A stretch of 64,000 bases of DNA, from assembly GCF_003075455.1 (NCBI RefSeq), contig NZ_QDAE01000012.1:31891-95890 (forward strand), read 5' to 3'. The position numbers and the translations under genes were made by a program. This document shows, piece by piece, positions 55,807 through 64,000 of this stretch. A model generated the notes under the pieces. The model saw nothing but the letters and a program-made list of their open reading frames with translations, searched no databases and was not told where the DNA came from. The stretch's first letter is position 1. Every line of letters begins with the position of its first letter. The stretch is from Arthrobacter sp. Bz4 (GTDB taxonomy: Bacteria > Actinomycetota > Actinomycetes > Actinomycetales > Micrococcaceae).

Positions 55807-57432
55807 ATGACAATGACAACTGATTCAACTACGCCCGGGGGGCAAAAAGTGGCACGTGGCAAAGCTGCGGCAGTCAAATCACTCGAGGTCCGACTGTGGG
55901 AAACCGCAGACGCGCTGCGCGGCAATCAGGAGCCGTCTGAGTACAAGCACGTCGTCTTAGGCCTCGTATTTCTCAAGTACATATCTGATCGCTTTGAGCA
56001 TCGCAGACATGAGCTTGAAGAGGCTCTGTCTAACCCCGATTCCGAAGACTACATCCCTAATCCCGAGCGACGAGCGAAGTTGCTCGAGAACCGCGACGAA
56101 TACTCCGGCCAGAACGTGTTCTGGGTGCCCGAGAACGCACGGTGGGGCTTCGTTCAAGCGAAGGCTAAGCTGCCGGAAATTGGCCAGATCATTGATCAAG
56201 CCATGGACGACATCGAGAAGGAAAACCCTGTCATTCGAGGTGTACTTCCGCGCAACTATGGGCGTGAAGGCCTCGACAAGGGCCGCCTAGGCCAACTCGT
56301 CGACCTCATCGGATCTATCGGCTTCACCGAGACGGACGATCACGGAAGCGACGACGTGCTCGGCCGTGTTTACGAGTACTTCCTGGGCCAGTTCGCCGGC
56401 AAAGAAACGGGGAAGGATGCTGGGGCCTTCTACACCCCGCGCTCCGTCGTGAAGGTCCTCGTGGAGATGCTCGAGCCCTACCATGGCCGTGTTTACGACC
56501 CAGCCTGTGGCTCAGGAGGGATGTTCGTACAATCTGCCGAATTCGTGCAGGCCCATGGCGGTAAGCGCACAGACATATCAGTTTATGGCCAAGAGTTCAC
56601 CGACACTACGTGGAAGCTCGCAAAGATGAACCTCGCATTGAGAGGCATCGAAGCCGACCTAGGAGATCGATCTGCCGACTCCTTCACTAACGACGTCCAC
56701 CCTGATCTGCGAGCAGACTTTGTTATCGCAAACCCCCCGTTCAACGTATCTAATTGGTGGGATGCTAAACTCTCCGACGATCCCCGGTGGAAGTACGGTA
56801 CCCCGCCCGAGAGCAATGCAAATTTTGCGTGGGTACAGCACTTTATTCACCATCTTGCTCCAAATGGAAGTGCGGGTTTCGTGCTCGCCAATGGATCGCT
56901 ATCAGCTAAGACCAACGGTGAAGACGAAATACGCAAGCGACTTCTCGAGGCCAATTTAGTCGATTGTATTGTGGCAATGCCAGATAAACTCTTCTTCAAT
57001 ACTGGAATCTCAGTAAGCCTTTGGTTCCTTTCTAAAAACCGACATGGCAATGGTCAACGTAATCGCGCCAATGATGTACTTTTCTTAGATGCCCGAAGCC
57101 TCGGCAGTATGGAGAGCAAGAAACTTAGGGTCTTCTCAGATGACGACGTGGCAAAAATATCAAGCGCCTATCACAGGTGGCGTTCAATCGAGCCAGATGT
57201 ACCTTATGTCGACATACCGGGATTCGCTAAAGCGGCGTCGATTGAGGAGATCGCCCAAGCCGGATACGTACTAAATCCCGGACGGTATGTTGGAACTGAG
57301 GAGGTGTTAGACGATGAAGAGCCCGCCATGGTCAGGATTGAGAAGTTGGCAGGACACTTGCTCGAAGAATTCGACCGCAATCGTCAGTTCGAACAACAGA
57401 TCATTGATCAGCTCAAGGGACTTTTGAAATGA
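55807..57432 (+). CDS. hsdM: Type I restriction-modification system, methyltransferase subunit
   Basis: The 541-residue HsdM modifies adenine N6 in the host's recognition site as part of M2S1 and R2M2S1 complexes. The N-terminal helical domain (LWETADALRGNQEPSEYKHV, then VLGLVFLKYISDRFE) is followed by YDPACGSGGMFVQSAEF (SAM motif, near residue 231) and FVIANPPFNVSNWW (catalytic NPPF, near 309). It begins ATGACAATGACA, so the ATG at 55813 is also possible. The 3' end overlaps hsdS by 4 nt. Base composition is lower in GC than in the backbone. Confidence 0.97.
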   Translation: MTMTTDSTTPGGQKVARGKAAAVKSLEVRLWETADALRGNQEPSEYKHVVLGLVFLKYISDRFEHRRHELEEALSNPDSEDYIPNPERRAKLLENRDEYSGQNVFWVPENARWGFVQAKAKLPEIGQIIDQAMDDIEKENPVIRGVLPRNYGREGLDKGRLGQLVDLIGSIGFTETDDHGSDDVLGRVYEYFLGQFAGKETGKDAGAFYTPRSVVKVLVEMLEPYHGRVYDPACGSGGMFVQSAEFVQAHGGKRTDISVYGQEFTDTTWKLAKMNLALRGIEADLGDRSADSFTNDVHPDLRADFVIANPPFNVSNWWDAKLSDDPRWKYGTPPESNANFAWVQHFIHHLAPNGSAGFVLANGSLSAKTNGEDEIRKRLLEANLVDCIVAMPDKLFFNTGISVSLWFLSKNRHGNGQRNRANDVLFLDARSLGSMESKKLRVFSDDDVAKISSAYHRWRSIEPDVPYVDIPGFAKAASIEEIAQAGYVLNPGRYVGTEEVLDDEEPAMVRIEKLAGHLLEEFDRNRQFEQQIIDQLKGLLK

Positions 57433-58568
57433 CCACGCACCGGATCTTATATGATCTAGCCGAATTCAAGAATGGTCGCGCATTTAAGTCGACTGAGATC
57501 CGGCCTCAAGGTGGCATCCCTATAGTAAAAATTGCTGAGATGAATCGTGGCATCACCTCCGCGACAGGATGGTTTGATGGACCCGTCGATGCAAAGCATC
57601 GGATCGCCAAGGGAGATCTTCTCTTTTCGTGGTCAGGAACAATAGTAGTTCAGACGTGGCAAGGGCCAGATGCGGCGCTAAATCAGCACATTTTTAAGGT
57701 CTCCGCCAGGGCCGACGCTGATCAGACATTTTTGAAATACCTGCTCCAGTCGCTAGTGCCAAAGTTCGACGGCTTAGTCATGGATCAGAAGACGACAATG
57801 GGTCATGTGAAGGTCGCCGACCTGAAGAGCATGATCGTAGATCTGCCTGACATGACCGATCAGCTAGGCATTGCTAATGCCTTATCCTCCCTGGACAACA
57901 AAATTGAGTCGAATGATAATCTAATTCGCCTCATTCCAGCCCTCATCCGCGCACGAGTCGATGCGGCGCTAGATCAATCATCCATCCCGGTAAATGTCGC
58001 CGATTTAGCTCGTTTCATCAATGGAGGGGCATATACAAAGGCAGCTACCGGAACCGGCCGAATGGTACTTCGTATTGCTGAACTCAACGGTGGTCCGGGC
58101 AAGTCGACCGTTTATAATGATATCCAGGTGCCGGAAGACAAGACTGCGCGATCTGGTGATCTATTGATGTCATGGTCTGGTTCTCTCGGAATCTATAGAT
58201 GGACACGGGATGAAGCAATCATAAACCAACACATTTTTAAGGTCATCCCGCGCGCATATCCAGCTTGGCTAGTTCATGATCGACTGCATTACATAATGCC
58301 GGTGTTTCAAGGCATTGCCAAGGATAAAGCGACAACAATGGGCCACATTCAGCGCGGACACTTGGAGACAACTCAAGTACTCGTTCCTGACACTAGCCTC
58401 ATCGAAACACTGGATGTTGAAGTTTCAGGACTGTGGAGAAGGATGCTCAACGCGGAGCGCGAAAACCTCGATCTCATCCATTTGCGAGAAACTCTCATGC
58501 CCGAACTTCTTTCCGGGCGGCTACCGGCTTCCCTTGAGCACCGGACACTGGAAGGGATTGGCGTATGA
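57429..58568 (+). CDS. hsdS: Type I restriction-modification system, specificity subunit
   Basis: The 379-residue HsdS selects the DNA target with two recognition domains. TRD1 (about 1-150) contains [21 protein letters not shown] and [18 protein letters not shown]2 (about 185-335) contains [21 protein letters not shown] and [15 protein letters not shown]. The same motifs in the same order show that both domains belong to one TRD class. Each is followed by a conserved helix ([20 protein letters not shown] and [20 protein letters not shown]). Because domains lie in inverted geometry on DNA, this predicts related half-sites. It overlaps hsdM and hsdR by 4 nt each. Confidence 0.95.
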   Translation: MTTHRILYDLAEFKNGRAFKSTEIRPQGGIPIVKIAEMNRGITSATGWFDGPVDAKHRIAKGDLLFSWSGTIVVQTWQGPDAALNQHIFKVSARADADQTFLKYLLQSLVPKFDGLVMDQKTTMGHVKVADLKSMIVDLPDMTDQLGIANALSSLDNKIESNDNLIRLIPALIRARVDAALDQSSIPVNVADLARFINGGAYTKAATGTGRMVLRIAELNGGPGKSTVYNDIQVPEDKTARSGDLLMSWSGSLGIYRWTRDEAIINQHIFKVIPRAYPAWLVHDRLHYIMPVFQGIAKDKATTMGHIQRGHLETTQVLVPDTSLIETLDVEVSGLWRRMLNAERENLDLIHLRETLMPELLSGRLPASLEHRTLEGIGV

Positions 58569-61500
58569 AGGCCCTGAATGAGGCCACCGTCGAGGATGCC
58601 GCACTGGAATATCTTCGCGATCTCGATTACGAGACAGCGTTCGGTCCTGACATCGCTCCTGAGGGAGATCAACCAGAGCGTGCCGACTATGGTCAGGTCA
58701 TACTCACTAACCGCCTTCGTACCACGGCGATCAGGATCAACGCGCGGCATGACGTGTCGTTGATAGATGAGGCGATCAAGCGACTTCAACGTGTCGAATC
58801 TCAGAATGAACTAGCAGAAAACGCACGCGTGCACGCTCTTCTTACGCGAGGGGTACCGGTTGAGTACCGAGACGCAGAAGGTGCAGTGCGTACAGTACTG
58901 ATTCGACTTATTGATTTCGATGAACCGGAAAATAACGATTGGCTGGCGGTCAATCAATTCACGGTAATTGAAAACAAAAACCGCCGTCCAGATGTTCTAG
59001 TCTTCGTTAACGGCATCCCCCTCGGCCTGATGGAACTTAAAAACTTGGCTAATGAAAATGCGACCCTGAAGGGAGCATGGAATCAGATCCAGACGTACCG
59101 TGGCAACATACCGTCGATCTTCAAGACAAATGCCGTGACCGTGATATCAGACGGTGTTAGTGCTGCCATGAGTTCATTCAGCGGCGGCTTTGAACATTAC
59201 GCACCATGGAAGACGATTGACGGCAAGGACGTTATCACTAGTCGCCCGGCCCTAGAAGTCCTGATTAAGGGAGTGTTCGACAAGCATCGATTTTTGGACA
59301 TCGTTCGCAACTTCGTGTTGTTTAGCGATGAGAGTAAGGGTCTCGTCAAGCGTGTGGCTAAATATCACCAATATTGGGCTGTCAACGCAGCCGTTGACTC
59401 GACAGTCATCGCGGCCGGTCCCGGCGGCGATCGCCGCGGAGGGGTTGTCTGGCACACCCAGGGGTCAGGAAAGTCCATCGAGATGCTCCTCTACGCCGCA
59501 AAGATTATGCGGGATGAGCGCATGGGAAACCCTACCCTTGTATTCGTCACCGACCGGAACGACTTAGACGACCAACTATTTGGTGAAGTCTTTGCTCCCG
59601 CCCTCATCCTTCCGGAGAAGCCATTACAGGCTGAAGACCGCAAAGACCTCCGAGTTCTATTGCGTAGGGCTTCAGGCGGCATCATTTTCACGACACTTCA
59701 AAAGTTTGCACCAGAGGTTGGCGTTGATATCAACCCGATACTGACGGACCGTCGCAACGTGATTGTAGTCGCGGACGAGGCTCATAGGTCACAGTATGGT
59801 TTCGGCGAGTCACTGTCCCAAGACGGCACATTGAAGAGCGGCATGGCTAAACACATGCGCGATGCATTGCCTGGTGCTACCTACCTGGGATTCACTGGAA
59901 CGCCGATTGAATCTACTGACAAGTCGACTCGATCCGTATTCGGGGAGTATATCGACGTCTACGATCTCACTCGTGCCGTCGAAGACGGCGCTACTGTCAA
60001 GATTTTCTATGAGTCTCGTCTCGCCAAGGTGATGCTCGATACTTCCAACTATGGAACGATAGACGCCCTGGCTGACGAGATCACTGAAACGGCGGAGCAG
60101 GATGAAGCCGCCAAGGCCAAGTCTCGGTGGGCTCGGCTCGAAGCGATTGTTGGTGCCGAAGAACGCCTCAATCTTATCGCCGAAGACATCGTTGATCACT
60201 GGGAAAAGCGACGTAGCGCCATGCTCGGCAAAGGCATGGTTGTGGCCATGTCGCGTCGAATTGCAGTCGAGCTTTACAACAGGATAGTTGCACTTCGACC
60301 TGACTGGCACAGCGATGATCCCGCACAAGGAAAAATCAAAGTGGTCATGACTGGGTCTGCAGCAGATCCAGCTGCGTATCAGCCGCACATCCATTCAAAA
60401 GACGTGCGCAAGGACCTGAAATCCCGGGCCAAGAATGCCGAGGACCCACTTGAGCTAGTCATCGTTCGGGACATGTGGCTAACCGGTTTTGATGCGCCCT
60501 CTATGCACACGATGTATATCGATAAGCCCATGCAGGGCGCCGGACTGATGCAGGCCATCGCTCGCGTCAACCGCACCTTTCGTGACAAACCAGGCGGTTT
60601 GATCGTTGACTACATTGGCATCGCCACGAATCTTCATGAAGCCCTTCGGGAGTACTCACCAAGCGATCGCGATCAAGCTGGAGTCCCGATCGACGAAATG
60701 GTTGAGGTGATGCTTGAGAAGCATGACATCATTCGCGGCCTACTTCACTCCTGCCAATTCAATTCGTCGCCGGACATGTCTGCTAGCCAGCGGCTTAACG
60801 AGCACGCCAAGGTACTTGACTACGTCATGGGCGACCCAGATCTGACGAAGCGTTACATTGACCAGGTACTGGCTTTGGCTAAGGCCTTTGCTCTTTGTGG
60901 AGCGCACGATGAGTCTGCTCGCATTCGAAACGATGTTCGCTTGTTCACCGATGTTCGCGCAGCCATCCTCAAGATCCAAAATCCAGACTCCGGGCGAGGC
61001 GGGTCCGGTGCCGTAGAACTCGACACGGCAATCGGCCAGCTGGTCAACGAGGCAGTTTCTGCTGAGGGTGTCGTGGACATCTACAAGATGGCTGGCATAG
61101 AGACACCCGAGCTATCGATATTGTCCAATGAGTTTCTTGATTCACTTGCCACAAAAGAGAAACCTAATCTTCAGATGGGCCTACTTCGAAAGCTCATCAA
61201 TGATCAGATCAAAACAGTACAACGATCGAACGTAGTGCAAGCTCGCAAGTTCTCGGAGCAGCTTGAGGAAGCGATCAATAGATATACCAACCGTTCGCTA
61301 ACGACGGCTGAGATCATCGCGGAACTCGTAAGCTTAGCGAAGTCATTGAAGGACCAGGAGCAGCGGCATAATTCGTTGGGGCTAAGTGTCGCGGAGGCCG
61401 CCTTTTATGATGCCATCGCTCAGAATGACTCGGCCGTTCTTGAAATGGGCGATGAGACGCTCAAGAAAATTGCTACCGACCTAGTGTGGGCTATTCGCTC

Positions 61501-61666
61501 GAATGCAACTATTGACTGGAATCTTAAATCGTCTGTGCGAGCAAACATGCGAGCAAAGGTGCGACGGCTGCTCGCTAAGTATGATTACCCACCTGATTTT
61601 GAAGAAGCCGCCGTAGATCTCGTGTTAGCTCAGGCGGAACTTCTCGCATCAGAAGTGGTTGCTTAG
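58565..61666 (+). CDS. hsdR: Type I restriction-modification system, endonuclease/translocase subunit
   Basis: The 1033-residue HsdR cuts unmodified DNA far from the recognition site after ATP-driven translocation. The nuclease domain has a PD-(D/E)XK core [20 protein letters not shown] (about 140-158). The SF2 motor has [16 protein letters not shown] (about 298), [12 protein letters not shown] (about 403), [11 protein letters not shown] and a motif VI stretch ([20 protein letters not shown]). The C-terminal helical part (DUF3387-like) binds HsdM. The operon order M-S-R with 4-nt overlaps couples translation. All catalytic motifs look intact, so the system is probably active. Confidence 0.97.
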   Translation: MKALNEATVEDAALEYLRDLDYETAFGPDIAPEGDQPERADYGQVILTNRLRTTAIRINARHDVSLIDEAIKRLQRVESQNELAENARVHALLTRGVPVEYRDAEGAVRTVLIRLIDFDEPENNDWLAVNQFTVIENKNRRPDVLVFVNGIPLGLMELKNLANENATLKGAWNQIQTYRGNIPSIFKTNAVTVISDGVSAAMSSFSGGFEHYAPWKTIDGKDVITSRPALEVLIKGVFDKHRFLDIVRNFVLFSDESKGLVKRVAKYHQYWAVNAAVDSTVIAAGPGGDRRGGVVWHTQGSGKSIEMLLYAAKIMRDERMGNPTLVFVTDRNDLDDQLFGEVFAPALILPEKPLQAEDRKDLRVLLRRASGGIIFTTLQKFAPEVGVDINPILTDRRNVIVVADEAHRSQYGFGESLSQDGTLKSGMAKHMRDALPGATYLGFTGTPIESTDKSTRSVFGEYIDVYDLTRAVEDGATVKIFYESRLAKVMLDTSNYGTIDALADEITETAEQDEAAKAKSRWARLEAIVGAEERLNLIAEDIVDHWEKRRSAMLGKGMVVAMSRRIAVELYNRIVALRPDWHSDDPAQGKIKVVMTGSAADPAAYQPHIHSKDVRKDLKSRAKNAEDPLELVIVRDMWLTGFDAPSMHTMYIDKPMQGAGLMQAIARVNRTFRDKPGGLIVDYIGIATNLHEALREYSPSDRDQAGVPIDEMVEVMLEKHDIIRGLLHSCQFNSSPDMSASQRLNEHAKVLDYVMGDPDLTKRYIDQVLALAKAFALCGAHDESARIRNDVRLFTDVRAAILKIQNPDSGRGGSGAVELDTAIGQLVNEAVSAEGVVDIYKMAGIETPELSILSNEFLDSLATKEKPNLQMGLLRKLINDQIKTVQRSNVVQARKFSEQLEEAINRYTNRSLTTAEIIAELVSLAKSLKDQEQRHNSLGLSVAEAAFYDAIAQNDSAVLEMGDETLKKIATDLVWAIRSNATIDWNLKSSVRANMRAKVRRLLAKYDYPPDFEEAAVDLVLAQAELLASEVVA

Positions 61667-61770
61667 CGTTGCCACACTGAACGGAGATGCGCGGACGAGC
61701 ATTAAAGCTGAACAAGTAAGTTATCACAAGCTCGTCGAGCTACCGTGAAAATTATTGGGGGAGAAACGAA

Positions 61771-63669
61771 TTGAGAATTAAACAGGTCCATATTGAGAAT
61801 TTCCGCTCACTTAAGGACGTAACGATCGATTTCGACAACGTCACAACCTTTATAGGACCCAACGGTGTCGGCAAGTCCACGGTCCTGCGGGCCCTTGAGT
61901 GGTTCTTCTCCCCTATCGCCAAAAGTGGCAGTCTTGACGACAAGGACGTCAGCAACGGCTGCATCGGAGAGAACGTCCGCGTGGAAGTTCGCTTCTCGCA
62001 ACTTACTGCCGACGACCGAAATGAGTTGGGCTCATACGCCCCTACGGATGTCGATTCGTTCGCGGCATGGAAAACACGAACGCCGGATGGCAAGGAATAC
62101 CTGTCCGCCAATGCCAAGTCCTTTGAGCTTTTCGCAAAGGTCCGCGAGCCAGGCCTCTCGGCCACCGACAAAAGAGCCAGATACAAAGAGGTCCGCGATG
62201 GCAACCCTGATCTGAGCTTGGCCACAGCAACTAGCGGCACAGCTGTCGACGAGGCCATGCGCACCTTTGAGGCTAACAACCCTGAATTACTTACCGACGC
62301 CGACGAAGAGCTCCAGACCAATTTCTTTGGGTTCAACAGTAACGGCAAGATGAGTGGACTCTTTGACTACGTCTTGATTACCGCAGATCTTCGTGCGTCC
62401 GAAGAATCCTCAGATATGAAGAGCAGCATCATCGGCAGAATTCTAGAACGGGCAGTCGATAGGTCCAGTGCCGACGAGGAAATCACTAAGATCGTGGAGC
62501 AAAGTCGGATACTGCAGCAGGGCGTATACGCCGCCCGATTCCAAGAACCGCTCAAGAGTCTGGCCGAGCGCTTAAATGCAGTTGTTGAGACATACAGCCC
62601 GGGCCGATCAGTTCAAGTAACGCCAGCCGAGGTTGAACTGAAGGCTCCAAGAACCACGTTCAATGTCACTATCGCCGATGGCGACATTGAAACAACTATC
62701 GATCGCCAAGGGCATGGTTTCCAGCGCACCGTACTAATATCATCGTTGCAGATGCTAGCTGAAGATGGTGCTGCGTCGGCCAAGGGAACCATCTTCCTGG
62801 CCATTGAAGAGCCTGAGCTCTTCCAACACCCCGTACAAGCCCAAGCCTTCGCTAAGATTCTCCGCTCGTTGGCGGAGAATACCGGTAAAAATATTCAAGT
62901 CTCCTACGCTACTCATAGCCCCTACTTCATCGATGGATCGAAATTTGATCAGATCCGCCGACTAACTCGAGGACCCCAACCGGATCGTCGCGTAACGGTG
63001 CACGCGTGTTCACTTTCGAAAATCGAGGAACGCCTCAGCGGAGTCGTGACACCGGAGCAGGTCCGTAAGCAGCTCGAAGGTGTGGTGAGTTCTCGCTTGT
63101 CATCCGCTGTGTTTGCCAATGCGGCACTCATTGTTGAAGGAACTACGGACGGTGCCATTCTGGAGGGTGTTGCTGACCGTCAGGCCACTGGTCGGATGGA
63201 AGCCTCCGGAGTCGCCGTTGTTCCGGCAGGCGGCAAGACAAGCCTTGCGCTACCTCACGCCATCCTCACCTGCATGGGCATACCTACATACTCAGTCTTC
63301 GATGCTGATGCCGGCGTTGAAGATCGCGCAGTCCAGGACGGTAAATCGCCCACCGACGTCCGTAACGACGTCAACAACAATCACAAGATGAACCGCAACA
63401 ACCTCAAGTACTTCGGCCTTCCCGAAGTGGATATCCCGGATCAGCAGGTCACGGACCATGTCGCGATTGTCGGTGACCACATCGAAGCGCTTCTTGACCA
63501 GGAGTGGCTGGAGTGGAGGGAAGCCTACAACGTGCACGAGTCGTCGACAGGTGAGGTGCTGGCGAAAAATCAAGCGGGATACCGAGTGGTCACCCGAGCG
63601 GCCGCAGGTTCACCACCGGAGATATTGTCTAGCATCCTTGTAAAGACGATCGATCTCGCAGCTAACTAG
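61771..63669 (+). CDS. OLD family ATP-dependent endonuclease (AAA ATPase + TOPRIM)
   Basis: A 632-residue protein with an N-terminal SMC-like ATPase: IKQVHIENFRSLKDVTIDFD, Walker A FIGPNGVGKST (about residue 30), the signature-type and Walker B FLAIEEPELFQHPVQA (about 345), YATHSPYFID. The C-terminal TOPRIM nuclease has LIVEGTTDGAILEGV (about 453, catalytic Glu) and VFDADAG (about 510, DxD). Such nucleases defend against phage; OLD of P2 and GajA of Gabija are relatives. No UvrD-like partner (GajB) is next door, so a class 1 OLD protein is favoured. A TTG start at 61771 follows GGGGGAGAAACGAA. It lies 104 bp after hsdR. Confidence 0.9.
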   Translation: MRIKQVHIENFRSLKDVTIDFDNVTTFIGPNGVGKSTVLRALEWFFSPIAKSGSLDDKDVSNGCIGENVRVEVRFSQLTADDRNELGSYAPTDVDSFAAWKTRTPDGKEYLSANAKSFELFAKVREPGLSATDKRARYKEVRDGNPDLSLATATSGTAVDEAMRTFEANNPELLTDADEELQTNFFGFNSNGKMSGLFDYVLITADLRASEESSDMKSSIIGRILERAVDRSSADEEITKIVEQSRILQQGVYAARFQEPLKSLAERLNAVVETYSPGRSVQVTPAEVELKAPRTTFNVTIADGDIETTIDRQGHGFQRTVLISSLQMLAEDGAASAKGTIFLAIEEPELFQHPVQAQAFAKILRSLAENTGKNIQVSYATHSPYFIDGSKFDQIRRLTRGPQPDRRVTVHACSLSKIEERLSGVVTPEQVRKQLEGVVSSRLSSAVFANAALIVEGTTDGAILEGVADRQATGRMEASGVAVVPAGGKTSLALPHAILTCMGIPTYSVFDADAGVEDRAVQDGKSPTDVRNDVNNNHKMNRNNLKYFGLPEVDIPDQQVTDHVAIVGDHIEALLDQEWLEWREAYNVHESSTGEVLAKNQAGYRVVTRAAAGSPPEILSSILVKTIDLAAN

Positions 63670-63684
63670 GTTGAAGTCCCGGAA

Positions 63685-64000
63685 CTAACTCAATGGACCA
63701 GATAAGAGAAATATTCGGGCAGTGTCATAACTGCAGCCGACCCGCTTGGCGATGTCGCGGATGATCGTCCCCTGCTTTCGAAGCCGAAGAATCTCTTTCT
63801 CTTTGGCTGGCGTCAGGCCGCGAAACCTGGATGCGACGCCGTGCTCAGCGAGTAGTCGCAGGAAGGTTGACTTGGCGATACCTTTTTCGCGAGCGAGTGC
63901 TGTACTCATTTCGCCGGCTTGGTAGCGAGCGACGAGTTGGGCCAGCTCGTCAGGCGTGAAGCGGTCGGACAGTCGGTAGCGCTGAGTCTTGCGGACTGCT
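63685..64000 (-). CDS. Helix-turn-helix protein, C-terminal fragment (possibly a second recombinase)
   Basis: The frame is open from the window edge (5' end missing) to a TAG at 63685. The visible 104 residues read KTQRYRLSDRFTPDELAQLV and ARYQAGEMSTALAREKGIAK, then two helix-turn-helix units: the first with STALAREKGIAKSTFLRLLA, the second with IIRDIAKRVGCSYDTARIFL. The RYRLSDR...Y-x-GE pattern is common at the C-terminus of recombinase- and transposase-linked HTH proteins (family knowledge). An internal ATG at 63909 would give only the last 74 residues; the fragment is probably the tail of a longer protein. It converges with the OLD gene, 15 bp apart. Confidence 0.6.
   Translation of the reverse strand, partial: AVRKTQRYRLSDRFTPDELAQLVARYQAGEMSTALAREKGIAKSTFLRLLAEHGVASRFRGLTPAKEKEILRLRKQGTIIRDIAKRVGCSYDTARIFLLSGPLS

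Larger units (their letters stand above)
44547..63670. mobile_element. Integrated mobilisable/conjugative element with restriction and defence cargo (right end not seen)
   Basis: A drop in GC, a serine recombinase gene pointing at tRNA-Pro, an XRE/ImmA pair, ardA, a replication-relaxation protein and a TraG-like ATPase mark a self-moving or mobilisable element. Cargo is a type I RM operon and an OLD nuclease gene. No second copy of the tRNA 3' end appears in the window, so the right junction is either beyond base 64,000 or too short to spot. No relaxase of a recognisable class and no VirB4/VirB6 set are visible here. The left limit is inferred from the tRNA position and could be tens of bases off. 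Confidence 0.75.

Noticed and set aside
61771..63669. Gabija (GajA) assignment for the OLD protein
   Set aside because: No UvrD-like GajB gene follows; the next gene is a converging HTH fragment.
1..64000. CRISPR arrays and insertion sequences
   Set aside because: No regularly spaced direct repeats and no transposase with terminal inverted repeats were seen; the only repeats are short tandem or palindromic ones listed above.

Overview
The window reads as chromosomal DNA of a high-GC actinobacterium, most likely Micrococcales near Arthrobacter. This is inferred from gene content: a topoisomerase I with repeats and a lysine-rich tail instead of zinc fingers, the helicase/Tad secretion neighbourhood with a DUF4244 pilin, a MarP-type protease, and a DUF2332 gene. 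It carries a left-hand chromosomal backbone (about 1-44,550) and, to the right of a tRNA-Pro(CGG) gene, an integrated mobile element with a restriction/defence module (about 44,550 to at least 63,670).

Backbone. 1-8,400 is a minus-strand block: proC (cut by the window edge), a TIM-barrel isomerase, a Ppx/GppA phosphatase, topA, an SAM-dependent methyltransferase and trhO. Two similar structured elements lie between proC and the isomerase gene. 9,200-16,700 pairs a MrfA-like DEAD/DEAH helicase with a Tad pilus/secretion operon (ssd, tadA, tadB, tadC, pilin, tadE, TadE-like). 16,900-21,500 holds a Pol I-like polymerase, a CoA-type Nudix hydrolase, nth and a membrane protein. 21,650-31,330 holds acs with an upstream Crp-type site, an MHS transporter, aroQ and a complete peptide/nickel-type ABC importer, whose fused ATPase gene converges on its permease and binding-protein genes across a shared terminator. 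31,500-44,400 holds a DUF2332 gene, marP, a Crp regulator gene with a probable autoregulatory site, a xanthorhodopsin-like proton pump gene with its own promoter, a Nudix hydrolase, ridA, a bifunctional penicillin-binding protein, a metallophosphoesterase and a heterodimeric ABC exporter.

Mobile element. A large serine recombinase gene, an ImmA metalloprotease gene and an XRE repressor gene run toward the tRNA. Behind them are ardA, a small ribbon-helix-helix-like protein, an orphan N4/N6 DNA methyltransferase, a replication-relaxation protein, a TraG/VirD4-like ATPase and several small unknown genes. An 18-bp palindrome (CGTTCAA-N4-TTGAACG) occurs twice ahead of the transfer operon, with a one-mismatch version ahead of the repressor gene. 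This suggests an ImmR/ImmA-like switch controls both. The cargo is an unknown gene, a complete type I restriction-modification operon (hsdM-hsdS-hsdR, each overlapping by 4 nt) and an OLD-family ATPase/TOPRIM nuclease gene, all lower in GC than the backbone. The right end of the element is not seen; the window ends inside another helix-turn-helix gene.

Data quality. Five backbone genes (proC, the polymerase, a membrane protein, dppC and DUF2332) each look intact except for one missing base, usually in a short G/C run. Sequencing or assembly error is at least as likely as real gene decay.
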